64,000 nucleotides of DNA from positions 3,348,001 to 3,412,000 of the forward strand of contig NZ_CP074371.1 in assembly GCF_018362975.1 (NCBI RefSeq). The letters are read 5' to 3'. The notes below the pieces were generated by a model. That model had not been told where the DNA came from. It was given only the letters and a program-made list of their open reading frames with translations, and did not search any database. Positions within the stretch are counted from its first letter, which is position 1. Each line of letters starts with the position of its first letter. Made by a program: the position numbers and the translations under genes. Positions 1-8,544 of this stretch are shown one piece after another. The stretch comes from Nocardia tengchongensis. GTDB taxonomy: Bacteria > Actinomycetota > Actinomycetes > Mycobacteriales > Mycobacteriaceae.

Positions 1-158
1 ACCGGCTGCTCGAGGCCGCCCCGCACGGGCTGGACCGGCTGCTGCTGCCGTGGTGGGAGGCCGCCGGCGACGACACCGCGCGGGTGCGGGTGATCGTCGA
101 CCAGATCGCCTCCTACACCGAGAGCCGCCTGGAACGCATCGCCGCCGCGATACCCTGA
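1..158 (+). CDS. dgt: dGTP triphosphohydrolase, C-terminal end (partial)
   Basis: Only the last 51 or so codons are in the window; the gene starts before base 1 and stops with TGA at 156-158. The translated tail contains [19 protein letters not shown], which matches the C-terminal end of actinobacterial deoxyguanosinetriphosphate triphosphohydrolases (dGTP to deoxyguanosine plus triphosphate, nucleotide-pool control). In mycobacteria dgt lies next to dnaG, as it does here apart from an oxygenase gene and the biotin transporter, which supports the call. The HD catalytic domain is outside the window, so the assignment rests on the tail and the context. Confidence 0.72.
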   Translation, partial: RLLEAAPHGLDRLLLPWWEAAGDDTARVRVIVDQIASYTESRLERIAAAIP

Positions 159-188
159 TTCCGGATGGGTCCGGCGGCAGGGGGCGTG

Positions 189-893
189 ATGACACGCGAG
201 GTGGACAGCACAGTCGACCTTGATCGATATCCGCTCGACCGGCGGTCCGTGACGCGGTTGCACGAGGTGATCGAGCGCGCGCAGGCGGACTTCCTGGTCA
301 GCGGTGTCACCGTGCTGCCCGAATTCCTGCGGCCCGCGGCGGTCACCGAGATGGCCGCGGATGTGCTCTCCGACGGGCTCGGGGACGCCATGCGATTCGA
401 GTACACCGTGGCCTGCGACCGGATCCCCGACTCCTCCCCGCTGAAAGCGCTCTATCGGTGGGAACCGTTGCGGGAGTTCGTCTCTCAGCTGGTGGGGGAG
501 CAGGCGTACCGGTCCGCCGACGAATTGGGCGCGATGACGGTGCAGATCCACGAGAACGGGGACGTGCAGGACTGGCATTACGACATGTCCGACTACACGG
601 TGATGCTGCACATCGTCGCGCCCCAGCGGGGCGGGGCGCTCGAATACATTCCGTTGCCCGGGGCGTTCATCGAGCGCGGGGGCGGGCTGCCGATGCGGCA
701 TCGGCACATGGTGAAGATGCTGCCGACCGTGCCGGGGACGCTGGTGCTGCACGCCGGGCGGCGGTCACGGCATCGGGTGACGCCGGTGCAGGGCGAGATT
801 CCGCGGGTGAGCGTGCACATGGCGTTCAACGCACGGCCGGGGCAGCGGTTGAACGCGCATGTGCGGCGGCATCTGTTCGGGCGCGAGGACTGA
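189..893 (+). CDS. Fe(II)/2-oxoglutarate-dependent oxygenase (HalD/BesD-related)
   Basis: A 234-aa soluble protein with the facial-triad pattern of cupin-fold Fe(II)/2OG oxygenases: HYD at about residues 130-132, a distal His in RSRHRVTP near 195, and an Arg near 206 that could bind 2-oxoglutarate. The stretch WHYDMSDYTVMLHI resembles proteins annotated as HalD/BesD family. Free-amino-acid halogenases of that family have HxG in place of HxD; this protein keeps the Asp, so hydroxylation or desaturation is more likely than halogenation (inference). The start at 189 has a G-rich Shine-Dalgarno-like run just upstream; ATG at 165 is also open but has none. It lies 30 bases after dgt and may be co-transcribed. 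Substrate unknown. Confidence 0.7.
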   Translation: MTREVDSTVDLDRYPLDRRSVTRLHEVIERAQADFLVSGVTVLPEFLRPAAVTEMAADVLSDGLGDAMRFEYTVACDRIPDSSPLKALYRWEPLREFVSQLVGEQAYRSADELGAMTVQIHENGDVQDWHYDMSDYTVMLHIVAPQRGGALEYIPLPGAFIERGGGLPMRHRHMVKMLPTVPGTLVLHAGRRSRHRVTPVQGEIPRVSVHMAFNARPGQRLNAHVRRHLFGRED

Positions 894-926
894 GGCGGGG
901 CCGACGCTTCGAATCCGGGCGCACGC

Positions 927-1604
927 TCAATCCGTATGCATCTCCACGTAGTACGGGATGGTCTCGGCGGGCGGGCCGTCGGCCACGATGCGGCCCTCGT
1001 CGAACACCAGCACCCGATCGAAATCGGCGAGCAGGTCCAGATCGTGCGAGACCACGACCAGCCGCTGCGGCAGCTCGTGCAGCAGCCGGGTGATGCGGCG
1101 CTTGTTGCGCAGGTCGAGCAGGGTGGTGGGTTCGTCGAACACCACGTACTCGGGCCGGACCGACAGCACCGCGGCGATGGCGAGCAGTTGCTTCTGGCCG
1201 CCGCTGAGCAGATGCGCGGGGTGGTCGCGAAATTCGGTGAGGCCGTAGGCCGCGAGGGTCTCGGTGACCCGGTCCGGGATCTCGTGTTTGGTGACGCCGT
1301 GGTGTTTGAGGCCGAACGCGAGGTCCTCGGCGACCGTCGGCATGACGATCTGCACATCCGGATCCTGGAAGACGAATCCGACCAGTTTGCGAACGGCCCG
1401 GCCCTGCTTGCGGGTATCGAGACCGTCCACCCGCACCTGGCCCGCGGTCGGCGTCTGGAGTCCGTTGAGCAGGCGCGCGAACGTGGACTTGCCCGAACCG
1501 TTCGCGCCGACGACGGCGATCCGGTTCTCGCTCAACCGCAGATTCAGATCGCGCAGCACCTCGCGCTCCCCGAATCGATGCGAGACGCCGTCGAGTTCGA
1601 TCAT
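927..1604 (-). CDS. bioM: Biotin ECF transporter, ATPase component (EcfA-like)
   Basis: A 225-aa ABC ATPase that powers biotin uptake at the cytoplasmic membrane. Walker [10 protein letters not shown] is at residues 33-41, a Q-loop FQDPD near 80, the LSGGQ signature at 133-137, Walker B VVFDEP at about 154-159, and the switch His in SHDLD near 187. It is the third gene of bioN-bioY-bioM; its ATG overlaps the bioY stop (ATGA), a sign of translational coupling. The length matches BioM (about 230 aa). The gene is read from the ATG at 1604; the open frame extends further upstream but that part overlaps bioY and has no family similarity. Confidence 0.9.
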   Translation of the reverse strand: MIELDGVSHRFGEREVLRDLNLRLSENRIAVVGANGSGKSTFARLLNGLQTPTAGQVRVDGLDTRKQGRAVRKLVGFVFQDPDVQIVMPTVAEDLAFGLKHHGVTKHEIPDRVTETLAAYGLTEFRDHPAHLLSGGQKQLLAIAAVLSVRPEYVVFDEPTTLLDLRNKRRITRLLHELPQRLVVVSHDLDLLADFDRVLVFDEGRIVADGPPAETIPYYVEMHTD

Positions 1605-2149
1605 GCGCGCGCCGGAATCATCGGATACGCCCTGCGGACCGCCACCGCGGCCAGCGACCCGATGACGGTCTTGACCACGTCGCCGGGCAGGAACGCCACC
1701 GAGGTGGTGATCGCCTTGCCCAGCGAGATGTGCGCGGCGGCGGCCATCCACGGAATGCCGATGGCGTACAGCACGATCGCGCCGCCCAGGAAGTTGATCA
1801 GCAGGGCGATGGGCAGGTTGTAGTGCTTCCACGCCCGTTCGGTGAGCAGTCCGATCACCAGTGCGCCGATCGGGTAGGCGATCACGAAGCCACCCGTCGG
1901 ACCCATGATCACCCCCATGCCGCCGCGCCCGCCCGCCAGCACCGGCAGGCCCGCGAACACCAGCACGTCGAAGAGCACGATGGCCAGCGCACCGCGCTTG
2001 GCGCCCAGAATCGAGCCCGCCAGAATGACGCCCAGAGTTTGCGAGGTGAACGGCGCGAACGCTCCCGGCAGCTGGATCAGCGGGAAGAATCCCAGTACCA
2101 CCATGATTGCCGCGAACAGCGCGATCTGCGCCAAATCCCTACTACGCAC
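1601..2149 (-). CDS. bioY: Biotin transporter substrate-binding S component
   Basis: A 182-aa integral membrane protein with about six helices, the substrate-capture (S) subunit of the biotin ECF transporter. It shows BioY family sequences such as [19 protein letters not shown], followed by [26 protein letters not shown], the glycine-rich loop typical of BioY. The chosen start is GTG at 2149 ([12 protein letters not shown]); upstream codons belong to the bioN overlap region and look non-coding. It begins 34 bases after bioN and its stop overlaps the bioM start. Together the three genes form a dedicated, not shared, biotin importer. Confidence 0.9.
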   Translation of the reverse strand: MRSRDLAQIALFAAIMVVLGFFPLIQLPGAFAPFTSQTLGVILAGSILGAKRGALAIVLFDVLVFAGLPVLAGGRGGMGVIMGPTGGFVIAYPIGALVIGLLTERAWKHYNLPIALLINFLGGAIVLYAIGIPWMAAAAHISLGKAITTSVAFLPGDVVKTVIGSLAAVAVRRAYPMIPARA

Positions 2150-2183
2150 GCGAGGAATCCTAAATGGACGCCTTCCGGCCCCT

Positions 2184-2774
2184 TCAGTCCAGGCCGCGAG
2201 CGTCCAGCGCCTCACCGACCCCATCGGCCATGCGGAGTGTGCGGACCAGTAGCGGGACCAGGAAGACGGTGCTGCGCTCGATGCCGCGGGCACGCTGGGC
2301 GTCCCGCACCAGTTCGGCCTGCTCCCGGATGACGGGGATGAATCGGATGGTCATGGCGACCAGCAGGCCGACGCGTTCGGGACGGACGCCGAGCGGGCGC
2401 AACGGGGTGAGCGCGCGTTCGATGGTCTCGACCATGGCCGAGGTGCGGGTGGTCAGCGTCACCAGATTCGCCAGCAGCACCAGGGTGAGCAGGCGTTCGC
2501 CGACCAGGATCGCGGTCCGGGCGTCGGTGAAGATCAACTGCGCGAGCACGATCAGCGCCAGGAACGGTGTGAGTCCGAGCACCTGCCGGCCGGTCGCCCG
2601 CCAGGGAATCCGGGCGACGGCGTACAAGCCCAGCACCACCACCAGCGCCGCGGTCAGCGCCGGGATCGACGACACGAGGAACAGCCCGGTCCCCACCGTC
2701 GCCAAGACCAGCAGCTTCACCCCCGCGGGCACGACATGCACCGGCGTCCGGGCATCGTGGTAGAGGCTGAGCAC
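2184..2774 (-). CDS. bioN: Biotin ECF transporter, transmembrane T component
   Basis: A 196-aa EcfT/CbiQ-family membrane protein that couples the BioM ATPase to BioY. Several hydrophobic helices lie in the first 120 residues; the C-terminal half carries the coupling-helix motif region ERSTVFLVPLLVRTLRMADGVGEALDARG, with the conserved Ala-Arg-Gly-type motifs (RDAQRARGI and ALDARG). The GTG start at 2774 gives a protein of the usual size for BioN. It is the first gene of the bioNYM operon and is divergent from dnaG, with about 97 bases between the starts; both promoters must lie there. Confidence 0.88.
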   Translation of the reverse strand: MLSLYHDARTPVHVVPAGVKLLVLATVGTGLFLVSSIPALTAALVVVLGLYAVARIPWRATGRQVLGLTPFLALIVLAQLIFTDARTAILVGERLLTLVLLANLVTLTTRTSAMVETIERALTPLRPLGVRPERVGLLVAMTIRFIPVIREQAELVRDAQRARGIERSTVFLVPLLVRTLRMADGVGEALDARGLD

Positions 2775-2871
2775 CCGTCGATCCTGGCACGTGCCCGAAA
2801 GGCCATTCGGTCCGGCGTCCAGCCGTGCGTCCCGGTCGAGCGTGTTGCGCTGCCGGGGATAGACTCGCTGA

Positions 2872-4785
2872 GTGGCTGGCCGACTTCCGGACCGCGATAT
2901 CGCGGCGATTCGTGAACGTGTCCGGATCGAGGATGTCGTGGGGGAGTACGTCGCACTGCGGCGAGCCGGCGCGGACTCCATGAAGGGCCTGTGCCCGTTC
3001 CACGACGAGAAGTCGCCATCGTTCCATGTGCGGCCCAATCACGGCGTGTTCCACTGCTTCGGTTGCGGTGAGGGCGGCGACGTCTTCGCGTTCCTGCAGA
3101 AGATCGAGCACGTTGGTTTCGTCGAGGCCGTCGAGCAGATGGCCGACCGCCTCAACTACAAGATCAACTATGAGGGTGGCGGCACCTCGGTCCGCGTCGA
3201 CCGCGGCACCCGCGCCCGCCTGGTCGCCGCCAACGCCGCCGCCCACGAGTTCTACGTCTCCCAGCTCGGTGAGCCCGGCGCCGAGGCGGCCCGCAAATAC
3301 CTCACCGACCGCAATTTCGACCACAATGCCGCCCACCAGTTCGGCTGCGGCTACGCCCCCGGCGGCTGGGACACCCTCACGAAACACCTGCTGCGCAAGG
3401 GTTTCGAGTTCAAGGAGCTGGAAGCGGCGGGCCTGTCCAAGCAGGGCCAGCGCGGCCCGATGGACCGCTTCAACCGCCGCCTGCTGTGGCCAATCCGCAA
3501 TCTGGGCGGCGAGGTGATCGGCTTCGGCGCGCGCCGCCTCTACGACGACGACACCATGACCGCCAAGTACATCAACACCTCGGAAACGTTGCTGTACAAG
3601 AAGTCTCAGGTGCTGTTCGGTCTCGACCACGCCAAGCGGGAGATCGCCAAGGGGCATCAGGCCGTCGTGGTGGAGGGCTACACCGACGTCATGGCCATGC
3701 ACATGGCCGGCGTCAAGACCGCGGTCGCCTCCTGCGGCACCGCCTTCGGCGACGAACACCTCGCGATCCTGCGCCGCCTGCTCATGGACGACAACTTCTG
3801 GCGCGGCGAGATCATCTACACCTTCGACGGCGACGCCGCCGGCCAGGCCGCCGCATTGAAGGCGTTCTCCGGCGACCAGAAGCTCGCCGGCCAGACCTAC
3901 ATCGCCGTCGCCCCCGACGGCCTCGACCCCTGCGAACTGCGCCAGCGCAACGGCGACGGCGCGGTCCGCGACCTGGTCGCCCGCCGAGTCCCGTTGTACG
4001 AGTTCGTCATCCGCGGCCTGCTCGCCGAACACAACCTCGACGCCCCCGAAGGCCAGGTCGAGGCGCTGCGCCGCGCCGTCCCCGTGGTCTCCCAGATCAA
4101 GGACTTCGCCCTGCGCAAGGCCTACGCCACCAAACTGGCCGGCTGGGTCGGCTGGGACGACATCCAGCAGGTGGTGCGCCGCGTCGGCGAGGAAGCCCGC
4201 AAGGGCGCCCGCACCGGCGCCAAGCCCGGCATCCCCGAACGCCAACCCCACCACGAGGTTTCGCCCAGCCCCGCCGCGCGCCCCAACCCGTCGGACCCGG
4301 CCCTGCTGCCCCAACGCCAAACCCTCGCCGCCGCACTCCAATACCCGGGCTTCGCGGGCACCGTCTTCGACTCCCTGGAACCCGAAGCCTTCACCCACCC
4401 CGCCTTCGTCGCCGTCCGCGCCGCCATCGCCGAAGCCGGCGGCACCGCCGCGGGCCTCACCGGCGCCGAATGGGTCAGCGCGGTAGCCGACAACACCGAC
4501 GACCTCACCCTGCGCGCCATGGTCTCCGAACTGGCGGCCGAACCGCTCCCGGTGAAATCCGCCGAAGACATCCCCCGCTTCGTGGCTGGCGTCCTCGCCC
4601 GCACCCAGGAATCCTGGGTCGGCCGGCAGATCGCCGAACTGAAGTCGAAACTCCAGCGCATCTCCTCCACCGAGCAGCCCGACGCCTACATGGCGCTGTT
4701 CGGCGATTTGGTGGCCCTGGAGCAATACCGCAAGAGCCTCCTCACCCAGGCCATGGGCAACTCAGGCGACTTCGCAGGCGTCTAG
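2872..4785 (+). CDS. dnaG: DNA primase
   Basis: A 637-aa primase that makes RNA primers for chromosome replication. The N-terminal CHC2 zinc-binding domain is complete (C41, H44, C62, C65 in CPFH and CFGC). The catalytic TOPRIM core follows, with the VVEGYTDVMA motif near residue 268 and FDGDAAG near 318 holding the metal-binding acidic residues. The C-terminal part after a proline-rich linker (about 440-470) is the helicase-interaction region. Length matches mycobacterial DnaG (about 640 aa). The start is GTG at 2872. The gene runs alone and ends before a set of G/C hairpins. Confidence 0.97.
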   Translation: MAGRLPDRDIAAIRERVRIEDVVGEYVALRRAGADSMKGLCPFHDEKSPSFHVRPNHGVFHCFGCGEGGDVFAFLQKIEHVGFVEAVEQMADRLNYKINYEGGGTSVRVDRGTRARLVAANAAAHEFYVSQLGEPGAEAARKYLTDRNFDHNAAHQFGCGYAPGGWDTLTKHLLRKGFEFKELEAAGLSKQGQRGPMDRFNRRLLWPIRNLGGEVIGFGARRLYDDDTMTAKYINTSETLLYKKSQVLFGLDHAKREIAKGHQAVVVEGYTDVMAMHMAGVKTAVASCGTAFGDEHLAILRRLLMDDNFWRGEIIYTFDGDAAGQAAALKAFSGDQKLAGQTYIAVAPDGLDPCELRQRNGDGAVRDLVARRVPLYEFVIRGLLAEHNLDAPEGQVEALRRAVPVVSQIKDFALRKAYATKLAGWVGWDDIQQVVRRVGEEARKGARTGAKPGIPERQPHHEVSPSPAARPNPSDPALLPQRQTLAAALQYPGFAGTVFDSLEPEAFTHPAFVAVRAAIAEAGGTAAGLTGAEWVSAVADNTDDLTLRAMVSELAAEPLPVKSAEDIPRFVAGVLARTQESWVGRQIAELKSKLQRISSTEQPDAYMALFGDLVALEQYRKSLLTQAMGNSGDFAGV

Positions 4786-4806
4786 CCACACCCCACCCAC
4801 CCGGCA

Positions 4807-4880
4807 GGCGGCGAAGCTCGCCGCCCCGGGGCAGGGGGTGTGGGGCACAGCCCCCACCAGGGGGCAAGGGGCAAAGCCCC
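4807..4880. terminator. Cluster of three hairpins between dnaG and a convergent gene
   Basis: The first hairpin is perfect: 8-bp stem GGCGGCGA/TCGCCGCC with loop AGC (4807-4825). It is followed by two small identical-stem hairpins, GGGGC-aca-GCCCC (4842-4854) and GGGGC-aaa-GCCCC (4868-4880). There is no T tract, as is usual for actinobacterial terminators. The position between the dnaG stop and a gene on the other strand fits a bidirectional terminator. Confidence 0.55.
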
Positions 4881-4886
4881 AATCCC

Positions 4887-5132
4887 TCAGCGCCGCAGCT
4901 GATCCTGTGGCACGAGGATGGTGGTCCGCTCGTCCAGCGGCACCATCGGTTCCAGCTTCGGCTGGGTGTTCAGCTTGTCCGCGAGCTTCTGCCGCCCCAT
5001 CAACACGACCTTGCGCGTGACAGGACTTTCACTGATCGCGCGGGTCGTCTTACTGATCTGTTCATACCGAACCCGCCCGGCCTTGGCGCCCAGCACATAC
5101 CCAGCCGCCACACCGATGATCAACCGCAGCAT
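4887..5132 (-). CDS. Small membrane-anchored protein (YtxH-like)
   Basis: An 81-aa protein. Residues 1-15 (MLRLIIGVAAGYVLG) form a single short membrane helix with a GxxxG-like small-residue face, followed by AKAGRVRYEQISKTTRAI and a polar, basic cytoplasmic tail. This one-helix plus charged-tail pattern is seen in YtxH-type proteins of actinobacteria, whose role is not established. The ATG at 5132 is preferred over the longer open frame because a GGAG sits about a dozen bases upstream and the helix begins at once. It is convergent with dnaG. Function unknown. Confidence 0.6.
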   Translation of the reverse strand: MLRLIIGVAAGYVLGAKAGRVRYEQISKTTRAISESPVTRKVVLMGRQKLADKLNTQPKLEPMVPLDERTTILVPQDQLRR

Positions 5133-5320
5133 CCCGAGAAGCTCCTCCCATAAGACCAGTCCGCCCCCACATCCTGCCCGACCCCACCCCGCCCTGTCGA
5201 TCCGGCACCCCGTGCCCCCAACACTCATATTCCCGCAGGTAGGGCCGCGATTTGGGAACTGTACAACCGATACGCTAAAGTTTTCTCCGGCCGGTCCGGA
5301 AGGGCCAGCCAGGGAAACAA

Positions 5321-5393
5321 TCCCCTATAGCTCAATTGGCAGAGCAGCCGACTGTTAATCGGCAGGTTTCTGGTTCGAGTCCAGATGGGGGAG
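5321..5393 (+). tRNA. tRNA-Asn (anticodon GTT)
   Basis: A complete 73-nt cloverleaf. The acceptor stem TCCCCTA pairs with TGGGGGA (5386-5392), discriminator G5393; D arm in AGCTCAATTGGCAGAGC; anticodon loop CTGTTAA with GTT; T arm CTGGTTCGAGTCCAG. CCA is not encoded. A strong terminator follows at once. Confidence 0.97.
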
Positions 5394-5396
5394 CCG

Positions 5397-5445
5397 AAAA
5401 GGCCCCTGACCAGCGGTTCACCCCGCAAGGTCAGGGGCCTTTTTC
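5397..5445 (+). terminator. Rho-independent terminator after tRNA-Asn
   Basis: A 14-bp stem: AAAAGGCCCCTGAC (5397-5410) pairs with GTCAGGGGCCTTTT from 5430, and a run of T at 5440-5444 completes the classical shape. It begins four bases after the tRNA. Confidence 0.9.
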
Positions 5446-5691
5446 CTATTCGTCCCCGGAAATCTCGAGTGAATCTCACAAAAGTCTGGGGACGTCCACC
5501 GTCGTTGTGACCTTGATCGGCGATATCCACCGAACCTCATGACGCATCGCGCAGGATGATGGCCGCCGGCCCCGTGGTGGGCTCTGTCCCCGCGGTATGT
5601 ACCTGCGTTGGGTAGTTGCGGGCCAGCTCAGGCCGAAGAGGCATACCGGTCGGTCTTGTGATCGTGAAATCCTTTGTATCCCTTACTGATT

Positions 5692-5699
5692 ACATATGT
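5692..5699. promoter_or_regulatory. ACATATGT palindrome upstream of the hydrolase gene
   Basis: The palindrome ACATATGT sits 33 bases before the chosen start of the hydrolase gene, in a 250-base stretch after the tRNA-Asn terminator that otherwise shows nothing recognisable. The same octamer lies in larger palindromes in front of the FAD monooxygenase (7273-7280) and the quinone reductase (20782-20789). A possible operator for a regulator encoded elsewhere. An ATG at 5696 lies inside it, which argues against using that ATG as the start. Confidence 0.35.
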
Positions 5700-5731
5700 C
5701 AGCCTCAGGAACGCGTTCTAGTTTCAAGGTC

Positions 5732-6583
5732 ATGGACACAACCTATGAAGCCACGAAGCGTGAAATGGTTACGGACGCAGGGGTTCTGCGCTATCACGAG
5801 GCCGGGGACGGGCCGCCGCTGGTGATGCTGCACGGGTCGGGGATCGGGGTGAGTGGGTGGCGGAATTATCGGGGGAGTCTGGCGGCGTTCGCGAAGGAGT
5901 ATCACTGCTACGTGCTGGAGTTTCCGGGGTTCGGGGTCAGTGATCCGGTGCCGGGCAATCCGGTGTGGACCGCGACGGAGTCGGTGCTGCGCTTCATGGA
6001 TGCCCTCGGTCTCGAATCCGCGGCTGTCATAGGGAATTCGCTGGGTGGGGTGGTCGGGCTGAATCTGGCGATGCATCACCCGGGGCGTGTCGACAAGCTC
6101 GTCTGTATCGGCGGGGTGGGGCCGAACCTGTTCACTCAGCCGCTCAGTGAAGGGTCGCAGATCCTGCAGGACTTCACCGAGCAGCCGACGCGGGAGAACC
6201 TGATCCGCTGGATTCGGTGCATGTCCTACAGCCCGGAACTGGTCACCGAAGAGTTGATCGAAGAGCGTTGGCAGACCGCGCTGGATCCGGATGCGCTGGA
6301 ATCGATCAAATCCATGTACGGCAAAGCGGCCTTCGCGGAACGGCAGCGCATGCTGGCCGAGACCGACAGGCCACCGTACTGGGCGATGATGCACAAGGTC
6401 GCCTGCCCGACGCTGCTCGCCTGGGGTCGAGACGACCGCCAGACCCCACTCGATATGGCGTTGCTGCCGTTGCGCAGCATTCCGAACGCCGAGCTGCACG
6501 TCTTCCCGAACTGCGGGCACTGGATCATGCTCGAGGCCAAGGACGCGTTCGAACGCACCGCCCTGGAGTTCCTACAGCGCTAG
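5732..6583 (+). CDS. Alpha/beta-fold hydrolase (meta-cleavage hydrolase-like)
   Basis: About 283 aa, a soluble alpha/beta hydrolase. HGSG at the oxyanion strand, then FPGFGVSD, then the nucleophile elbow GNSLGG (Ser nucleophile), a lid region, a late Asp in GRDDRQTP and the catalytic His in NCGHWIMLE. The order and spacing are those of the MhpC/BphD/HsaD group, which cleaves C-C bonds of ring-fission products, but substrate cannot be read from sequence. ATG at 5732 is preferred (CAAGG just upstream); an upstream in-frame ATG at 5696 lies in a palindrome and lacks a Shine-Dalgarno. It stands alone. Confidence 0.78.
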   Translation: MDTTYEATKREMVTDAGVLRYHEAGDGPPLVMLHGSGIGVSGWRNYRGSLAAFAKEYHCYVLEFPGFGVSDPVPGNPVWTATESVLRFMDALGLESAAVIGNSLGGVVGLNLAMHHPGRVDKLVCIGGVGPNLFTQPLSEGSQILQDFTEQPTRENLIRWIRCMSYSPELVTEELIEERWQTALDPDALESIKSMYGKAAFAERQRMLAETDRPPYWAMMHKVACPTLLAWGRDDRQTPLDMALLPLRSIPNAELHVFPNCGHWIMLEAKDAFERTALEFLQR

Positions 6584-6588
6584 ATGGT

Positions 6589-7200
6589 CTATTCCTGGCT
6601 GGGGCGGGCTTCCGGATGCATTCCGCGCTGTCGGAGCGCATAGAGGGCGAGGAGTGGTTTCAACGGCATCCATTCGCCGAAGCGGTAGTCCGCCCCGCGA
6701 ACGAGCCGCTGGGCCAAGTCCGGGCGCTGCAGGGTGAGGTAGTGCCTGGCCCGTTCGGCGTGGAAGGGGAGGGAGACGATTTTGATTCGGTCGGCGTCTT
6801 CCAGGTAGGGGATTGCGAAAGCGATGTTCTCCCACGTGGTTCGGCTCTGTTGTTCGATCACGAGTGTGCCGCGGTAGCCGCGGGCGCTGGTTGCGTAGTC
6901 GGCCATCAGGGTTGCCTCGGCGGTTGGGCCCGCGCAGGCGCCGCCGCACAGGATGAGGCGGCTGACGGTCGCTGACGGGTCGAGGGAGCGTAGGCCTGCG
7001 CGGACTCGCCAGCGGTTCATGGCGTTCGCGTGGGGGCCCGGGTTGCGGTAGCCGAGGACGACGACGGCCTCGGTGGGGCCGGTGGCGGGTCCTACGAGTT
7101 GGCGTGATGCGCGCCAGTTTTCCCATTCGCCCCACAGGATCGCCAGGGCGAACGCGGTTCCGGTGGCCGGCCACGGTCGGATGCGCATCTGTTCAGCCAA
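6589..7200 (-). CDS. YdcF/SanA-family (DUF218) protein
   Basis: A 203-aa protein with the DUF218 pattern: a beta strand ending VVVLGYRNPG near residue 50, then LILCGGAC near 88, then EQQSRTTWENIAFA (the conserved Ser-x-x-Thr-x-x-Asn motif) near 120, and a final strand KIVSLPFHAERA. ElyC, SanA and YdcF proteins carry this domain and have been linked to envelope integrity; a nucleotide-binding-like fold is known but the reaction is not. A weakly hydrophobic segment near the N-terminus (FALAILWGEW) may associate with the membrane. Convergent with the preceding hydrolase with a gap of only 5 bases. Confidence 0.75.
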   Translation of the reverse strand: MAEQMRIRPWPATGTAFALAILWGEWENWRASRQLVGPATGPTEAVVVLGYRNPGPHANAMNRWRVRAGLRSLDPSATVSRLILCGGACAGPTAEATLMADYATSARGYRGTLVIEQQSRTTWENIAFAIPYLEDADRIKIVSLPFHAERARHYLTLQRPDLAQRLVRGADYRFGEWMPLKPLLALYALRQRGMHPEARPSQE

Positions 7201-7233
7201 TCACATGCCGGAAGTGCCTGGCAGCGGGCGTGT

Positions 7234-7294
7234 TAGACATTTGTTCTAGACAAGCGTTTCAGGCTCGTGTAGACATATGTCTTAGACAAACGTT
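7234..7294. promoter_or_regulatory. Two 25-bp direct repeats, likely operator pair
   Basis: Two imperfect 25-bp copies at 7234-7258 and 7270-7294 share TAGACAT, then TGT, TAGACAA and CGTT in register (4 mismatches), with starts 36 bases apart. The second contains the perfect palindrome AGACATATGTCT (7271-7282). They lie between the DUF218 gene and the FAD monooxygenase start at 7319, where a repressor could control either or both. No regulator gene is adjacent. Confidence 0.6.
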
Positions 7295-7318
7295 CTTCAC
7301 GACTTCGGGAGAGACCCA

Positions 7319-8530
7319 ATGAGCACCACCGACAACACCCTCCGCGTTCTGGTCGCCGGTGGCGGCATTGCCGGTAATGCTGTTGCCCTGCAATTGCTTC
7401 GGGCCGGCATGGCGGTCACCGTTGTCGAGCGGGCGAGCGCGCCGCGGCCCGGCGGACAGGCGGTGGATCTGCGCGGGCCGAGCCGGGAAGTGGCGGAGCG
7501 GATGGGGTTGATGGAGGGCATCAACAAGTTCCTGCTGCACGAGAAGGGGATGAGCCTCGTCAAGGCGGATGGGACGCCGGTCTATCGGATGTCGATGGAG
7601 ATGTTCGACGGGAAGGGGCCGGTCGCGGACATCGAGATCAGCCGCGGCGACCTGAACGGGGTGCTGCTCACCGAACTTGCTGGTGCGGGAGGCGAACTCG
7701 ACTATCGGTACGGGGATTGGATCGAGACCATCGAGCAGGATGCCGAAGGCGCCACGGTCGGATTCAACTCGGGCCGCAGTGAGCGGTACGACCTGGTGAT
7801 CGGCGCGGACGGGGTGCACTCGCGGACCCGGAAGATGGTGTTCGGCCCGGAGGAGGAGTTCACCACCTTCCTCGGCGGGTACATGTCCTTCTACACGATT
7901 CCGACCCCTTCGGATGTGGAGCAGGACTGGATGTCGATGCACGTGGTGCCGCGCGCCTCGCTCGGCATCCGCCCCGATTTCGACCCGGCCACCGCCAAGG
8001 CCATCATCACCCTGCGCACCGACGCCGACCCGGCCCTGCGCCGCGATATCACCGCCCAGCGCAAGCTGATTCGCGACATGCTGGCCGACGCGGGCTGGCT
8101 GGTCCCCGAGGCCCTGGAGCACCTGGAGGCCACCCCCGACTTCTACTTCGACGAGCTGGTCCGCGTCGACATGCCGACCCTGTCGAAGGGCCGCGTCACC
8201 CTGCTCGGTGACTCCGGCTTCTGCGGCTCCCCGATGACCGGAATGGGCACCGCCATGGCCATCGTCGGCGCCTACCTGCTCGCCGGCGAACTCGCCGCCA
8301 CCCCAACCGATGTCGAGGGCGCCCTGGCCCGCTACGAGGCCCAGGTCACCCCGTTCCTCGAGAAGGCCAAGGAACTCCCCGGCGGCGGCATCCAAATGAT
8401 GCTCCCCACCTCGAAGCTCGGCCTCACGATGATGCAGCAGGTCGGAAAACTCATGACCACCAAGCTGTTCCGCCCGATCATGATGAAGATGCTCGACCAG
8501 ACCCAGGACTACGTGCTCCCGACCTACTGA
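7319..8530 (+). CDS. FAD-dependent monooxygenase (PHBH/TetX-like)
   Basis: A 403-aa class A flavoprotein monooxygenase. The N-terminal Rossmann motif VAGGGIAGNAVALQLLRAG with a following acidic residue (VVERAS) binds FAD; VDLRG is like the TetX group; the second flavin motif GDSGFCGSPMTGMGTAMAIVGAYLLAGEL is near residues 300-328. Such enzymes hydroxylate aromatic or polyketide substrates, and some (TetX, rifampicin monooxygenase) inactivate drugs. Substrate not deducible. ATG at 7319 has GGGAGAG upstream. It is preceded by a pair of operator-like repeats, which suggests inducible expression, and is convergent with the next gene, 14 bases apart. Confidence 0.85.
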   Translation: MSTTDNTLRVLVAGGGIAGNAVALQLLRAGMAVTVVERASAPRPGGQAVDLRGPSREVAERMGLMEGINKFLLHEKGMSLVKADGTPVYRMSMEMFDGKGPVADIEISRGDLNGVLLTELAGAGGELDYRYGDWIETIEQDAEGATVGFNSGRSERYDLVIGADGVHSRTRKMVFGPEEEFTTFLGGYMSFYTIPTPSDVEQDWMSMHVVPRASLGIRPDFDPATAKAIITLRTDADPALRRDITAQRKLIRDMLADAGWLVPEALEHLEATPDFYFDELVRVDMPTLSKGRVTLLGDSGFCGSPMTGMGTAMAIVGAYLLAGELAATPTDVEGALARYEAQVTPFLEKAKELPGGGIQMMLPTSKLGLTMMQQVGKLMTTKLFRPIMMKMLDQTQDYVLPTY

Positions 8531-8544
8531 TCATCGACAGCGGG

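Noticed and set aside
2212..4725. 837-codon open frame on the minus strand across dnaG
   Set aside because: It is antisense to dnaG; the frame is open because of third-position G/C bias. Its product has no domain and is composed of Gly, Val and Ala-rich runs.
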